Assembly: GCF_009363755.1 (NCBI RefSeq) | Contig: NZ_CP045417.1 | Coordinates: 2,852,001 to 2,916,000, forward strand | DNA length: 64,000 nt | From: Halomonas sp. THAF5a | Lineage (GTDB): Bacteria; Pseudomonadota; Gammaproteobacteria; Pseudomonadales; Halomonadaceae | Reading direction: 5' to 3' | Position numbers and translations under genes: made by a program | Part shown: positions 34,968-46,706 of the stretch, piece after piece | How the letters are laid out: each line of letters opens with the position of its first letter | Numbering within the stretch: position 1 is the first letter of the stretch | Notes under the pieces: generated by a model | Database searches by the model: none | The model's input: only the letters and a program-made list of their open reading frames with translations | Told to the model about the DNA's origin: nothing

Positions 34968-36674
34968 TTACACCAGCGTCTCGGCGGTGACGTTGGCCGC
35001 CGGCGCCTCGGTGGAGAGCTTGCGATTGATCGCGCTCATCACGCCCTTGATCGAGGCGCTGGTGATGCTCTCGTCGGTGCCCACGCCGAATACCGCCTCG
35101 CCGCCGACGCGCACCTCCACGTAGGCGATCGCCTCGGCGTCGGCGCCCTGGCCGCGGGAGTGCTCGTGGTAGTCGATGATCTCGACGTCGTGGCCCTCGG
35201 CGGCCAGGGCCTTGACGAAGGCGGCCAGCGGGCCGTTGCCCTGCCCCTGGATGGTGCGGCGCTCGCCGCGCTCCTCGATGGTCGCCTCGAGGCTGACGGT
35301 GGGGCTGTCCGGCTCCGAGGACATGCGGTGGCTGATCAGGGCGAAGGGCTCGCGCTGCTCCAGGTACTCGTCGACGAAGGCCTGGTAGATCATCTGCGAG
35401 GTGATCTCGCGGCCCAGCCGGTCGGCGACCTCCTGGACCACCTGGCTGAACTCGATGGAGAGCCGGCGCGGCAGCTCGATGCCGTGCTCCTGCTCGAGCA
35501 GGTAGGAGATGCCGCCCTTGCCGGACTGGCTGTTGACGCGGATCACCGCCTCGTAGCTGCGGCCGACGTCCATCGGGTCGATGGGCAGGTAGGGCACCTC
35601 CCAGAAGTCGCTCTCGGCCTCGCGGCGCGCCGCCATGCCCTTCTTGATGGCGTCCTGGTGGGAGCCGGAGAAGGCGGTGAACACCAGGTCGCCAACGTAG
35701 GGGTGGCGCGGGTGCACCGGCAGCTGGTTGCAGTACTCCACCTCGCGCATGATCGGCGTGATGTTGGAAAAGTCGAGCCGCGGGTGCACGCCCTGGGTAT
35801 ACAGGTTCATGGCCAGGGTGACCAGATCGACGTTGCCGGTCCGCTCGCCGTTGCCGAACAGGCAGCCCTCGACGCGGTCGGCGCCGGCCATGACGGCGAG
35901 CTCTGCGGCCGCCACGCCGGTGCCGCGGTCGTTATGCGGATGCACGCTGACGATCAGGTGGTCGCGCTTGGCGACGTGGCGGCAGAACCACTCCACCTGG
36001 TCGGCGTAGTTGTTCGGCGTGGCGCACTCCACGGTGGCCGGCAGGTTGACGATCATCGGCGCCTCGGCGCTGGCGCCGAAGGTGGCCTCCACGGCGTCGA
36101 CGATCTCCACCGCAAAGTCCATCTCGGTGGTCGAGAAGAGCTCCGGCGAGTACTGGAAGGTCCAGTTCGTCTCCGGCGCCGCTGCCATGTGCTCACGAAT
36201 TCGGGTGGTGGCGTCCACCGCGATCTGGATGCACTCGGGCTTGTCGACGTTGAAGACCACGCGGCGGAACACCGGATCGGTGGCGTTGTAGACGTGGACG
36301 ATGGCGTTCTTCGCGCCCTTGAGCGACTCGAAGGTGCGATCGATCAGGTGCGGGCGGGCCTGGGTGAGCACCTGGATCTGGACGTCGTCCGGCACCCTGT
36401 CCTCCTCGATCAGGGTACGCACGAAGTCGAAGTCGGTCTGGGAGGCCGAGGGGAAGCCCACCTCGATCTGCTTGAAGCCGATCTTGACCAGCAGGTCGAA
36501 GAGGCGCTGCTTGCGCTCCTGGTCCATGGGGTCGATCAGCGCCTGGTTGCCGTCGCGCAGGTCGACGGCACACCACTGGGGCGGCGTCTCGATGCGCTGG
36601 CTCGGCCACTGGCGGTCGGGCAGGTCGACGGCCACGAAGGGGCGGTACTTGGTGGCAGGGTTATCGAGCATCAT
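34968..36674 (-). CDS. leuA: 2-isopropylmalate synthase LeuA
   Basis: LeuA condenses acetyl-CoA with 2-oxoisovalerate, the first committed step of leucine synthesis. Start [13 protein letters not shown] gives 568 residues, the long form typical of Pseudomonas and actinobacteria rather than E. coli. The DRE-TIM barrel has [35 protein letters not shown] and the metal motif [11 protein letters not shown]. The C-terminal LeuA dimer (allosteric) domain covers about 430-560 ([14 protein letters not shown]). A leucine-rich leader peptide and a hairpin lie upstream, consistent with attenuation on top of leucine feedback. Confidence 0.96.
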   Translation of the reverse strand: MMLDNPATKYRPFVAVDLPDRQWPSQRIETPPQWCAVDLRDGNQALIDPMDQERKQRLFDLLVKIGFKQIEVGFPSASQTDFDFVRTLIEEDRVPDDVQIQVLTQARPHLIDRTFESLKGAKNAIVHVYNATDPVFRRVVFNVDKPECIQIAVDATTRIREHMAAAPETNWTFQYSPELFSTTEMDFAVEIVDAVEATFGASAEAPMIVNLPATVECATPNNYADQVEWFCRHVAKRDHLIVSVHPHNDRGTGVAAAELAVMAGADRVEGCLFGNGERTGNVDLVTLAMNLYTQGVHPRLDFSNITPIMREVEYCNQLPVHPRHPYVGDLVFTAFSGSHQDAIKKGMAARREAESDFWEVPYLPIDPMDVGRSYEAVIRVNSQSGKGGISYLLEQEHGIELPRRLSIEFSQVVQEVADRLGREITSQMIYQAFVDEYLEQREPFALISHRMSSEPDSPTVSLEATIEERGERRTIQGQGNGPLAAFVKALAAEGHDVEIIDYHEHSRGQGADAEAIAYVEVRVGGEAVFGVGTDESITSASIKGVMSAINRKLSTEAPAANVTAETLV

Positions 36675-36741
36675 GGTGGCGTTCTCCCGGGATGAGGCGG
36701 CGTTGGGTAAGGGGTCGTCAACGACGATCGGACGGAAACAG

Positions 36742-36776
36742 CGACGCCCCGTCGGCCAGGGGCGGACGGGGCGTCG
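36742..36776 (-). terminator. Attenuator-like hairpin in the leuA leader
   Basis: Perfect 12-bp arms (CGACGCCCCGTC and GACGGGGCGTCG) with an 11-base loop lie about 70 bases before the leuA start. The T run after it on the minus strand is weak (TGTTTCC). Together with the leucine-rich leader peptide upstream it looks like the terminator stem of an attenuator. A conserved structured RNA called leuA-Halomonas has been described upstream of leuA in this family; I could not check the match. Confidence 0.55.
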
Positions 36777-36960
36777 AGCAGTCGGCGATTGTCGCGCACG
36801 CACGAGACGCCTGGCGGCACACGTGGACGACGGCGACAACGGCAATGTTCATGGTGCGGGTACTGCGGGTGGTGGACATGCTGCAACCTCGTTTCGACCG
36901 GGACGTACTGGCTAGCGGCGGGCGAGGCGACGGCGATGCGAACGGCACCGCCCGTCGCGC

Positions 36961-37020
36961 TCAGCGGCGGGCTAGGGGTAGTCGTAGGTCGAGAACGAGG
37001 TCGCGCGATGTCATGGTCAT
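36961..37020 (-). CDS. leuL: Leucine leader peptide (attenuator)
   Basis: A 19-codon frame encodes MTMTSRDLVLDLRLPLARR. Five of the nine residues from position 8 to 16 are leucine, and three of these use CTA, a rare codon in such GC-rich DNA. That is the classic design of a leucine-sensing leader: ribosomes stall when charged Leu-tRNA is short and let leuA be transcribed. The coding region pairs at its ends with flanking sequence: the arms CTAGGGGTA at 36972-36980 and TACCCCTAG at 37020-37028 are perfectly complementary. A TTGACA at 37050-37055 (minus) may be the -35. The 285 bases between this and leuA hold the attenuator hairpin and no clear other gene. Confidence 0.6.
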   Translation of the reverse strand: MTMTSRDLVLDLRLPLARR

Positions 37021-37032
37021 ACCCCTAGAAGA

Positions 37033-37890
37033 TCAGTCTTCGCCGCGCCTGTCAACTTCCCCCGGCGCCTGACGGGTGCCCAGCGCCGCCTCCATGCGAT
37101 CGAGCTGGTCGCGCAGCGAGCGCACGTCGTCGCGCAGCCCGTGCAGCTCCGCGGCCTCGCCCTCCCCGTTCTCGATCTCCATCTGCACGCTCTCCTTCTG
37201 CATCACGTCGAGCACGATGCCGATCATCATGTTGAGGAAGATGAAGGCGGTCAGGAAGATGAAGGTCAGGTAGTAAATCCAGCTCCAGGCGTGCAGCTCC
37301 TGGGTGGCGTACATCACGTCCGTCCAGTCCTCGAAGGTGGCGATCCGGAACAGGGTCAGCATGGCGATGGCGATGTTGCCCCAGAGCGCCTCGTCGACCT
37401 CGGCGAACAGGAAGCTGCCGAGCGCCGCGTAGATGTAGAAGATGATGAACATCAGCAGCGCCACGTAGCCCATGCGGGGGATCGACTTGACCAACGCCGC
37501 CATCAGCACGCGCAGTTCCGGGATCATCGACACCAGGCGCAGCACCCGGAAGATGCGCAAAAGCCGCGCCAGCAGCACCATCTCCGAGTCGTCCAGGGGG
37601 ATCAGGCTCGCGGTCACGATCAGGAAGTCAAAGATGTTCCAGCCCCGGCGGAAGAAGTCGCGCAGGCGCTTCTCGGCGGCCATGCGGATCAGGATCTCCA
37701 CCAGGAAGAACACCGTCACCGCCACGTCCATGGCCAGCAGCCACTGCTCGAAGCGTCCGGTCTCCTCGTAGGTCTTGGCGCCGATCAGCAGCGCCGAGAG
37801 GATGATGATGGTGATGACCGTCAGCTCGAAGGCCTTGTGGGCGCGCAGCCGCTCGAAGTGGCCCCGCCAGGTCTCGAAGGTCGTGCTCAC
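37033..37890 (-). CDS. Voltage-gated cation channel (BacNav/CatSper-like)
   Basis: This 285-residue, single-repeat, six-helix channel would act as a tetramer. S1 is about 20-38, S2 50-72, S3 84-100 and S4 105-130, with regularly spaced arginines (ARLLRIFRVLRLVSMIPELR). S5 is about 140-162, the pore loop 172-195 and S6 205-230. The selectivity filter is TFEDWTD (185-191), with more acidic residues than the usual sodium-channel TLESW. A cytoplasmic coiled coil follows (about 248-270). The start overlaps the serB stop by ATGA, so the channel is translated with serB. Sodium or calcium selectivity cannot be decided from sequence alone. Confidence 0.9.
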   Translation of the reverse strand: MSTTFETWRGHFERLRAHKAFELTVITIIILSALLIGAKTYEETGRFEQWLLAMDVAVTVFFLVEILIRMAAEKRLRDFFRRGWNIFDFLIVTASLIPLDDSEMVLLARLLRIFRVLRLVSMIPELRVLMAALVKSIPRMGYVALLMFIIFYIYAALGSFLFAEVDEALWGNIAIAMLTLFRIATFEDWTDVMYATQELHAWSWIYYLTFIFLTAFIFLNMMIGIVLDVMQKESVQMEIENGEGEAAELHGLRDDVRSLRDQLDRMEAALGTRQAPGEVDRRGED

Positions 37891-39116
37891 CGCGCCGGCT
37901 CCTCCAGGTCGCCCTGGCGATAGCCGATCAGGTAGAGCACCGCATCGAGCCCCAGGGTGGAGATCGAGTGGCTGGCCTGCTGGCGCACCAGCGGCTTGGC
38001 CCGGAAGGCGATGCCGAGCCCGGCGGCGGCGAGCATCTTCAGGTCGTTGGCGCCGTCGCCCACGGCGATGGTCTGCTCCATGGCGAGCCCCTCGCGCGCG
38101 GCGATCTCGGCCAGCAGCGTCGCCTTGCGATCGGCGTCGACGATCGGCTCGCGCACCTCGCCGGTGACCCGGCCGTTCTCGATCACCAGCTCGTTGGCGT
38201 GCACCTCGTCGAAGCCGAGCTTCTGCTGGAGGTGGCGGGCGAAGTAGGTGAAGCCGCCGGAGAGGATGGCGGTGCGGTACCCGAGCCGCTTGAGCTGGCG
38301 CATCAGCCGCTCGACGCCGTCCATCAGCGGTAGCGACTCGGCGATCTCGGCAAGCACCGCCTCGTCGAGGCCCTTGAGCTTGGCCATGCGCTCGCGAAAG
38401 CTCTGCTGGAAGTCCAGCTCGCCGCGCATGGCCCGCTCGGTGACCTCGGCCACCTCGTCATAGACGCCGTGGCGGCGCGCCAGCTCATCGATCACCTCGG
38501 CCTGGATCAGGGTCGAGTCCATGTCGAAGCAGACCAGGCGGCGATGACGACGCCAGATGGAGTCCTCCTGGAGGGCGATGTCGACGCCGTGCATGGCGCC
38601 GAGCGCCAGGGCCTTCTCGCGTAGGGCGTCGAGGTCGACCTCCTCGCCCCTGAGCCAGCACTCCACGCAGGCGCCCTGGATGGCGTCGTGATCGCCAGGC
38701 ACGCCGCCGTCCAGCGGCTCGCGGCCGGAGAGGCGGTGAATCAGCTCCACGGTCAGGCCGTGCTCGGCGGTCAGCGCGCCGACCTCGGCGAGGATCCCGG
38801 CGGGCAGGTGCGGCGCCAGCAGGGTCAGGATCAGCCGCGGCTGGCTGGCCTGACAGCTCCAGCGCTGGTACTCCTCGGCGCCGACCTGCAGCGCCTGGAC
38901 GTCGAGGCCCAGCTCGTCGCCCGCCGCGGCCAGCGCCGCCTCCAGGTCGCTCTCGTGGGCGAGGCCCACCAGGGCCTCCAGGGAGAGCATGCCGAAGGTC
39001 ACGCTCTGGTTGATGTCCAGCAGGCGCGCGCCGCTGGTGGCCAGCGCCTTGCCCAGGCCGGCCAGCTGCCCGGGGCGTGCCGGGCCGGTGGCACGGATCA
39101 GCAGTCGTCTCGTCAT
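37887..39116 (-). CDS. serB: Phosphoserine phosphatase SerB
   Basis: SerB dephosphorylates phosphoserine, the last step of serine synthesis. Start MTRRLLIRATGP gives 409 residues. Two ACT-like domains occupy about 1-170. The HAD phosphatase domain follows, with nucleophile Asp in FDMDSTLIQAEVIDE (~residues 197-211), LSGGFTYFA and AVGDGANDLKM. The long N-terminal ACT part is typical of Pseudomonas-type SerB. It begins one base after the parC stop and overlaps the channel gene downstream. Its pairing with parC is compact enough for one transcript. Confidence 0.95.
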   Translation of the reverse strand: MTRRLLIRATGPARPGQLAGLGKALATSGARLLDINQSVTFGMLSLEALVGLAHESDLEAALAAAGDELGLDVQALQVGAEEYQRWSCQASQPRLILTLLAPHLPAGILAEVGALTAEHGLTVELIHRLSGREPLDGGVPGDHDAIQGACVECWLRGEEVDLDALREKALALGAMHGVDIALQEDSIWRRHRRLVCFDMDSTLIQAEVIDELARRHGVYDEVAEVTERAMRGELDFQQSFRERMAKLKGLDEAVLAEIAESLPLMDGVERLMRQLKRLGYRTAILSGGFTYFARHLQQKLGFDEVHANELVIENGRVTGEVREPIVDADRKATLLAEIAAREGLAMEQTIAVGDGANDLKMLAAAGLGIAFRAKPLVRQQASHSISTLGLDAVLYLIGYRQGDLEEPAR

Positions 39117-39117
39117 G

Positions 39118-41370
39118 TCACTCTTCCACGTAGAGGCGGTCGACCTTCTGCAGGCCGCGCGGCAGCTTGCTGCCCCGCCGGCCGCGTTCACCGCGATAGT
39201 AGTCCAGGTCCGCCGCCTTGAGGGTCAGCTTGCGCTTGCCGGCATGCACCACCAGGGCGGCGCCGGCCGGCAGCACCACCAGGTCGCGCAGGAACTCCTC
39301 GCGACGGGCGGCCCGGGCGCCGGGGATGTCGATCATCTTGTTGCCCTTGCCCTTGGCCATCTCGGGCAGCGCCTCGAGGGGGAAGACCAGCAGCCGACCC
39401 TCGTTGGAGACCGCCGCGACGCTGGCGCCCTCGGCGGCCGGCACCGCCACCGGCGGCAACACGTTGCAGCCCTTGGGCACGGAGAGGATCGCCTTGCCGG
39501 ACTTGTTCTTGCCGGTGAGCTCCTCGAGGCGGGCGACGAAGCCGTAGCCGCCGTCCGAGGCGAGCAGGTAGCGGGTCTCGGGCGGCGCCAGCATCAGCCC
39601 CGCCATGTGCGCCCCGGCCACCACGTTGACCCGGCCGGTGACCGGCTCGCCCTGGCCGCGGGCGCTGGGCAGGTTGTGGGCCTGCAGGGTGTAGGCGCGG
39701 CCGGTGTCGTCGAGCAGCACCAGCGGCTGGTTGGTCTTGCCCCGGGTGGCGAGGTGGAAGCGATCGCCGGCCTTGTAGGAGAGCCCGGCGGGATCGATCT
39801 CGTGGCCCTTGGCGCTGCGGATCCAGCCCTTCTCGGAGAGCACCACGGTGACCGGGTCGGCGCCGACCAGCTCGACCTCGGAGAGCGCCTTGGCCTCCTG
39901 GCGCTCGACCAGCGGCGAGCGGCGCGCATCGCCATGCGCCTCGCCGGCCTCGCGCAGCTCGGTCTCGATCAGGTCGGTGAGCTTGGCCTCATTGCCCAGC
40001 AGCTCCTGCAGGCGCTGGCGCTCGGCCTCGAGGTCGTCCTGCTCGCCGCGGATCTTCATCTCCTCGAGCTTGGCGAGGTGGCGCAGGCGCAGCTCGAGGA
40101 TCGCCTCGGCCTGGCGGTCGCTGAGGCCGAAGGCCTCGATCAGCGCGGGCTTGGGCTCGTCCTCCTCGCGGATGATGCGGATCACCTCGTCGAGGTTGAG
40201 GTAGGCGGCCAGCAGGCCCTCGAGGATGTGCAGGCGGTCCTCGACCTTGCCCAGGCGATGCTCGAGGCGCCGGCGCACCGTGGCGCGGCGGAAGCGCAGC
40301 CACTCACCGAGCAGGTCGGGCAGCGGCATGACCCGCGGCCGGCCGTCGAGACCGATCACGTTCATGTTGACGCGGATGTTCTTCTCGAGGTCGGTGGTGG
40401 CGAACAGGTGCGCCATCAGCGCCTCGACGTCGACGCGGTTGGAGCGCGGCTCGATCACCAGCCGGGTCGGCTCCTCGTGGGTCGACTCGTCGCGCAGGTC
40501 GGCCACCATGGGCAGCTTCTTGGCCTGCATCTGGGCGGCGATCTGCTCGAGCACCTTGGCGCCGCTGACCTGGTAGGGCAGCGCGGTGACCACCACGTTG
40601 CCCTCCTCGCGCACGTAGCGCCCGCGCAGCTTCACCGAGCCGCGCCCGCTCTCGTAGAGCTTCCGCAGGTCGGCCCGGGAGGTGATGATCTCCGCCTCGG
40701 TGGGGAAGTCCGGGGCCGGCAGGTGCTCGAGCAGGTCGGCGGTGGTCGCCTCGGGATGGCGCAGCAGGTGGCAGGTGGCCTCGACCACCTCGCCCACGTT
40801 ATGGGGCGGGATGTCGGTGGCCATGCCCACGGCGATGCCGGTGCCGCCGTTGAGCAGCACGTGGGGCAGCCGCGCCGGCAGCACCACCGGCTCGTTCATG
40901 GTGCCGTCGAAGTTGGGGGTCCAATCGACGGTGCCCTGGCCGAGCTCGGCGAGCAGCACCTCGGAGAACTTCGCCAGACGCGCCTCGGTGTAGCGCATGG
41001 CGGCGAAGGACTTGGGATCGTCGGGGCTGCCCCAGTTGCCCTGGCCGTCGACCAGCGGGTAGCGGTAGCTGAACGGCTGGGCCATCAGCACCATCGCCTC
41101 GTAGCAGGCGCTGTCGCCGTGGGGATGGAACTTGCCCAGCACGTCGCCGACGGTGCGCGCCGACTTCTTGTACTTGGCGCTGGCCGACAGCGAGAGCTCG
41201 CGCATGGCGTAGACGATGCGCCGCTGCACCGGCTTCATGCCGTCGCCGATATGGGGCAGGGCCCGGTCGAGGATGACGTACATCGAGTAGTCGAGGTACG
41301 CCTTCTCGGTATATTCGCGCAGCGAGAGGCGCTCGACATCGCCCTCCGCCACCTGGATATCCATGGTCAT
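39118..41370 (-). CDS. parC: Topoisomerase IV subunit A ParC
   Basis: ParC is the DNA-cutting subunit of topoisomerase IV, which decatenates daughter chromosomes. The 750-residue product has the winged-helix and tower domains with active-site Tyr127 ([10 protein letters not shown]). The C-terminal beta-propeller has degenerate blades. The quinolone-resistance region reads [10 protein letters not shown], with Ser87 and Glu91 in the wild-type state, so no classic resistance change is present. An internal start at 41364 ([11 protein letters not shown]) is equally possible. parE lies 265 bases upstream in the same direction, separated by dispersed repeat copy 3. Confidence 0.97.
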   Translation of the reverse strand: MTMDIQVAEGDVERLSLREYTEKAYLDYSMYVILDRALPHIGDGMKPVQRRIVYAMRELSLSASAKYKKSARTVGDVLGKFHPHGDSACYEAMVLMAQPFSYRYPLVDGQGNWGSPDDPKSFAAMRYTEARLAKFSEVLLAELGQGTVDWTPNFDGTMNEPVVLPARLPHVLLNGGTGIAVGMATDIPPHNVGEVVEATCHLLRHPEATTADLLEHLPAPDFPTEAEIITSRADLRKLYESGRGSVKLRGRYVREEGNVVVTALPYQVSGAKVLEQIAAQMQAKKLPMVADLRDESTHEEPTRLVIEPRSNRVDVEALMAHLFATTDLEKNIRVNMNVIGLDGRPRVMPLPDLLGEWLRFRRATVRRRLEHRLGKVEDRLHILEGLLAAYLNLDEVIRIIREEDEPKPALIEAFGLSDRQAEAILELRLRHLAKLEEMKIRGEQDDLEAERQRLQELLGNEAKLTDLIETELREAGEAHGDARRSPLVERQEAKALSEVELVGADPVTVVLSEKGWIRSAKGHEIDPAGLSYKAGDRFHLATRGKTNQPLVLLDDTGRAYTLQAHNLPSARGQGEPVTGRVNVVAGAHMAGLMLAPPETRYLLASDGGYGFVARLEELTGKNKSGKAILSVPKGCNVLPPVAVPAAEGASVAAVSNEGRLLVFPLEALPEMAKGKGNKMIDIPGARAARREEFLRDLVVLPAGAALVVHAGKRKLTLKAADLDYYRGERGRRGSKLPRGLQKVDRLYVEE

Positions 41371-41477
41371 ACGGTGTGCCCTAAGTCAGGGTGTCCAGAA
41401 ATCATTGGCTGCTGTACCTCGCGAACGGTCCGGGCAAGCGCTTTCGCCGATGGCGATTCCGCTCGAGGCTATTTCGG

Positions 41478-41569
41478 CAACCGGTTGTCGAGGAGGCGCT
41501 GTGAACCCTTCCCTGGGCGCTACCGACGCCATCCCTGGCGTAGGACCTCCTCTCTCAACCTGTTCCCGA
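41478..41569 (+). repeat. Dispersed intergenic repeat, copy 3
   Basis: This element shares the core GGAGGCGCTGTGAACCC, CCCTGGGCGCTACCGA and GGACCTCC with the copies at 3161 and 32982. The inner palindrome here is GACGCC facing GGCGT. The outer arms are GGTTGTCGAGG and CTCTCAACC. It occupies the 265-base gap between parE and parC, just 3' of parE. The rest of that gap shows nothing else I can support. Confidence 0.85.
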
Positions 41570-41635
41570 CGCCTCTCGCTCTGGTCCACGGCGCCTGTCC
41601 CCGGTGCCGCTCGCCTTGGTGCTTGTAGCTCGGCG

Positions 41636-43519
<1,884 letters not shown>

Positions 43520-44164
43520 TCACCCAAAGTGGTTACGATCGTTCTTGTCGCCCTGTCGCGCCGGTGCCAGGGCGTGGCCGCCGTGGGCCAGGATCGCCGG
43601 CAGGTAGTCCGCCAGGGCCGCGAAGCCGTGATCCCCCCGCGGGTGGAGGATGGCACGCGCCCCCCGGTAGAGGGCGAAGGCCCGCCGGGGATCCAGCGTC
43701 TCGTCGGCCGTGCCCAGCAGCAGCAGGTAGCGCCCGGGGGTGACCCGCGCGGGCGTCAGGGCCTCGAGCTCCTCGAGGTGCGCGGGCTCGATGGCGAAGC
43801 GCTCGCCGGTATAGGCGTTGTCGAAGCGCTGGCCGATCCAGTCGGCCACCAGCCCGGCCGGCGCGACCGCCGGATTGAGCAGCGCCGCCGGCAGGTCGTG
43901 GTGCTCGGCGACCAGGGTGGCCAGAAAACCGCCCATGGAGCTGCCCACCACCAGCGGCGCGGGCCCCAGCGCGGCGAGCTCCGCCTCGGCCAGGGCCAGG
44001 GCGGCCCGCGGCCGGTGCGGCAGCTGCGGCGTGGCACAGGGCAGCCCGAGTCGCGCGCAGGCCTCGCGCATCAGGCCCGCCTTGGGCGAGCCGCTGCCGC
44101 TGTTGAACCCGTGCAGGTAGAGCACCCCGCTGGCCGCCCGCGCCCTCGGTGCGGCGCTCAGCAT
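43520..44164 (-). CDS. yqiA: YqiA-like alpha/beta-hydrolase (esterase)
   Basis: This is a small alpha/beta-hydrolase of about 214 residues from MLSAAPRARA; an upstream ATG at 44182 would add six residues. It has YLHGFNSGSGSPKA near the N terminus, the nucleophile elbow GSSMGGFLAT (Ser near residue 81) and an HGDHGF-like final histidine region (GDHGF). E. coli YqiA has esterase activity and an unclear physiological role. It is placed directly before parE, as in E. coli, but is separated from its usual neighbours cpdA, yqiB and nudF, which lie 8 kb away at 52420-54307. Confidence 0.88.
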   Translation of the reverse strand: MLSAAPRARAASGVLYLHGFNSGSGSPKAGLMREACARLGLPCATPQLPHRPRAALALAEAELAALGPAPLVVGSSMGGFLATLVAEHHDLPAALLNPAVAPAGLVADWIGQRFDNAYTGERFAIEPAHLEELEALTPARVTPGRYLLLLGTADETLDPRRAFALYRGARAILHPRGDHGFAALADYLPAILAHGGHALAPARQGDKNDRNHFG

Positions 44165-44192
44165 ACCGTAACCCCTGTACATTCAGCCAGTG

Positions 44193-45875
44193 TCATCGCG
44201 AACCGCGTTCCGCCGCCCAGGCGGCCTCGATCAGGCCCCGGGTGGAGTCGTCCATGGTCGCGACGTCGGCGTGATGCTCGAGGATGCGCTGGGTCTCGCC
44301 GGCGATCTGCTTGCCGAGCTCCACGCCCCACTGGTCGAAGGGGTTGATGTCCCAGATGGTCGCCTGGACAAACACCTTGTGCTCGTAGAGGGCGATCAGC
44401 GCGCCCAGGGTCGCGGGAGTCAGCCGCTCGAGCAGCAGGGTGCTGGAAGGCTGGTTGCCGCGATAACGCTTGTGCACCGGGCGTGCGCCCTGCTCCTCGA
44501 TGGCCTGGTCGCCGAGCATCAGCGCCCGGGACTGGGCGAAGCAGTTGGCCAGCGTCAGGCGGTGCTGGCTCATCAGGTGGTCCCGGGTGGCCGGGTCCTC
44601 GACGTCCTCGTAGCGCACCAGCGGCGCGATGAAGTCGCACTCCACCGCCTGGGTGCCCTGGTGCAGCAGCTGGTAGAAGGCGTGCTGGGCGTTGGGGCCG
44701 AGCTGGCCCCAGAGCACCGGGCAGGTGGAGTAGCCGACGGGCTGGCCGTCGTGGGTCACCGACTTGCCGTTGGACTCCATCTCCAGCTGCTCGAGGTAGG
44801 CGGCGAAGTACTCCAGCCGGCCGTCGTAGGGCAGGATCGAGTGGGCGCGGACGTCGAGGAAGTTGACGTTCCAGATGCCCGCCAGGGCGAGCAGCACCGG
44901 CAGGTTGTCCTCGAGGGGCGCCTCGCGGAAGTGGGTGTCCAGGGCGTGGGCGCCGGCGAGCAGCTCGCGGAAGTTTGCCATGCCCACCGCCAGGGCGATG
45001 GGCAGGCCGATGCCGCCCCACAGCGAGTAGCGCCCGCCGACCCACTCCCAGAACTCGAGCTGATGCGCCTCGGCGATGCCCCACTCGCTCATCTTCTCGG
45101 GGCTCGCCGAGATGCCGATGAAGTGCTGCTGCAGGACCAGCTCGGCGTCGACGCCCTCCTCGCCGTCCTCGCCCAGCAGGCGCGCCATCAGCCAGTCCCG
45201 GGCGGTGCGCGCGTTGGAGAGGGTGTCGATGGTGGTGAAGGACTTCGAGGAGAGCACGAAGAGCGTGGTCTCGGGGTTGAGCCGGGCCAGGTAGTCGGCC
45301 AGCTGGGAACCGTCCATGGTGGAGGCGAAGTGCACATCGACGGTGTGCACGCCCTGGGGCCGGTAGTCGGCCAGGGCATGGGTCACCATCAGCGGCCCCA
45401 GGTCGGAGCCGCCGACGCCGAGGTTGACCACGTCGCAGATCGCCTTGCCGGTGGCGCCCCGCCACTGCCCGGCGTGGAAGCGCTCGACCATGGTCGCCAT
45501 GCGCTCCAGGGTGGCGTGCACCGAGGGCACCAGGTCCTCGCCCTCCACCACCAGGCTCGCCTCGGCCGGCAGTCGCAGGGCGGTGTGCAGGGCCGGACGA
45601 TCCTCGCTGCGGTTGACCCGCTCGCCGGCGAGCAGGGCGCGGATCGCCTCGGGGACCTCGGCCTCCCGGGCGAGATCGAGCAGCTTCGACAGGGTCTCGG
45701 CGTCCCAGCGCTGCTTGGAGAGGTCCAGGGTCAGGCCCGCCGCCTGACGGGTGAAGGCGGCATGGCGCCCCGACTCGACGGCGAAGAGCTCGCTCAGGTG
45801 CGTGGCGCGCATGCCCTCGGCATGGTCGGCCAGGGCCTGCCAGGCACCCTGCTGATCGATAGTGGTGTGGGTCAT
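44193..45875 (-). CDS. pgi: Glucose-6-phosphate isomerase
   Basis: Pgi interconverts glucose-6-phosphate and fructose-6-phosphate. From MTHTTIDQQGAWQAL it has 560 residues, close to E. coli (549). Signatures include NLGVGGSDLGPLM, SSKSFTTIDTLSNA, GGRYSLWGGIGLPIAL and the C-terminal NPFDQWGVELGKQIA. A larger upstream frame to 46001 reads into the cmoA promoter and is not family-like. It is divergent from cmoA and followed 28 bases later by yqiA. Confidence 0.96.
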   Translation of the reverse strand: MTHTTIDQQGAWQALADHAEGMRATHLSELFAVESGRHAAFTRQAAGLTLDLSKQRWDAETLSKLLDLAREAEVPEAIRALLAGERVNRSEDRPALHTALRLPAEASLVVEGEDLVPSVHATLERMATMVERFHAGQWRGATGKAICDVVNLGVGGSDLGPLMVTHALADYRPQGVHTVDVHFASTMDGSQLADYLARLNPETTLFVLSSKSFTTIDTLSNARTARDWLMARLLGEDGEEGVDAELVLQQHFIGISASPEKMSEWGIAEAHQLEFWEWVGGRYSLWGGIGLPIALAVGMANFRELLAGAHALDTHFREAPLEDNLPVLLALAGIWNVNFLDVRAHSILPYDGRLEYFAAYLEQLEMESNGKSVTHDGQPVGYSTCPVLWGQLGPNAQHAFYQLLHQGTQAVECDFIAPLVRYEDVEDPATRDHLMSQHRLTLANCFAQSRALMLGDQAIEEQGARPVHKRYRGNQPSSTLLLERLTPATLGALIALYEHKVFVQATIWDINPFDQWGVELGKQIAGETQRILEHHADVATMDDSTRGLIEAAWAAERGSR

Positions 45876-45961
45876 GGGAGTCTCCTTGACGTCCTGTCGT
45901 GCAGCCGATGCGGGCGAAGCGTAGAATAGCGCCCCTTTCCCCACGACATCCGGCCTGTTCC

Positions 45962-46705
45962 ATGAGTGACGCATCTTACCGTGACGCGATCTATTCGACA
46001 CCCCTGGACCGGGTGGCGCGCTTTTCGTTCGACGAGCAGGTCGTCGCCTGCTTTCCCGACATGATTCGCCGCTCGGTGCCGGGATACGGCCAGATTCTCG
46101 GCATGCTGGGCCTGATCGCCGGCCGCCACCTGCGCCACGGCGCCCAGGTCTACGACCTCGGCTGCTCGCTGGGCGCCGCCGGCCTGGCGCTGGCCGGCAG
46201 CCTGCCGCCGGAGGCCTTCCGTTACACCGGGGTCGACCTCTCGCCGGCCATGGTCGCCCGTGCCCGGGAGACCCTGGCCGCGGAATGCCCCGACCATGCC
46301 ATGGAGGTGCTCGAGGGCGATATCCGCCGGCTGGAGTACGCCCCCGCCGGCATGATCGTGCTCAACTTCACCCTGCAGTTCCTCGCCCCCGAGGACCGCG
46401 AGGCGGTGATCGCCCGCCTCTACGCCGCCCTGGAGCCCGGCGGCGTGCTGGTGCTCTCCGAGAAGGTCCAGGCCGCCGACGAGCAGGAGAATGCCTGGCT
46501 CGTCGAGCGCTACCACGACTTCAAGCGCGCCAACGGCTACAGCGAGATGGAGATCAGCCAGAAGCGCACGGCGCTCGAGAACGTGCTGGTGCCGGACACC
46601 CTGGAGAGCCATCACGCCCGCCTGGCCCGGGCCGGCTTCCCGCGCAGCCAGACCTGGTTCCAGTTCCTCAACTTCGCCTCGCTGATCGCCTTCAAGGACA
46701 CCTGA
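45962..46705 (+). CDS. cmoA: Carboxy-SAM synthase CmoA
   Basis: CmoA converts prephenate and SAM to carboxy-SAM for cmo5U34 modification of tRNA wobble uridines. Start [12 protein letters not shown] gives 247 residues, exactly the E. coli length. It has [17 protein letters not shown], the SAM motif [13 protein letters not shown] and [12 protein letters not shown]. It is followed one base later by cmoB. The later pathway enzyme cmoM is also in the window (57696-58505). Confidence 0.96.
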   Translation: MSDASYRDAIYSTPLDRVARFSFDEQVVACFPDMIRRSVPGYGQILGMLGLIAGRHLRHGAQVYDLGCSLGAAGLALAGSLPPEAFRYTGVDLSPAMVARARETLAAECPDHAMEVLEGDIRRLEYAPAGMIVLNFTLQFLAPEDREAVIARLYAALEPGGVLVLSEKVQAADEQENAWLVERYHDFKRANGYSEMEISQKRTALENVLVPDTLESHHARLARAGFPRSQTWFQFLNFASLIAFKDT

Positions 46706-46706
46706 C

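Noticed and set aside
36671..36886. His/Pro-rich minus-strand frame in the leuA leader
   Set aside because: It overlaps the leuA start and the attenuator hairpin in a different frame; low-complexity translation of structured RNA.
39118..41370. Quinolone-resistance change in ParC
   Set aside because: The Ser and Glu of the resistance region ([10 protein letters not shown]) are the wild-type residues.
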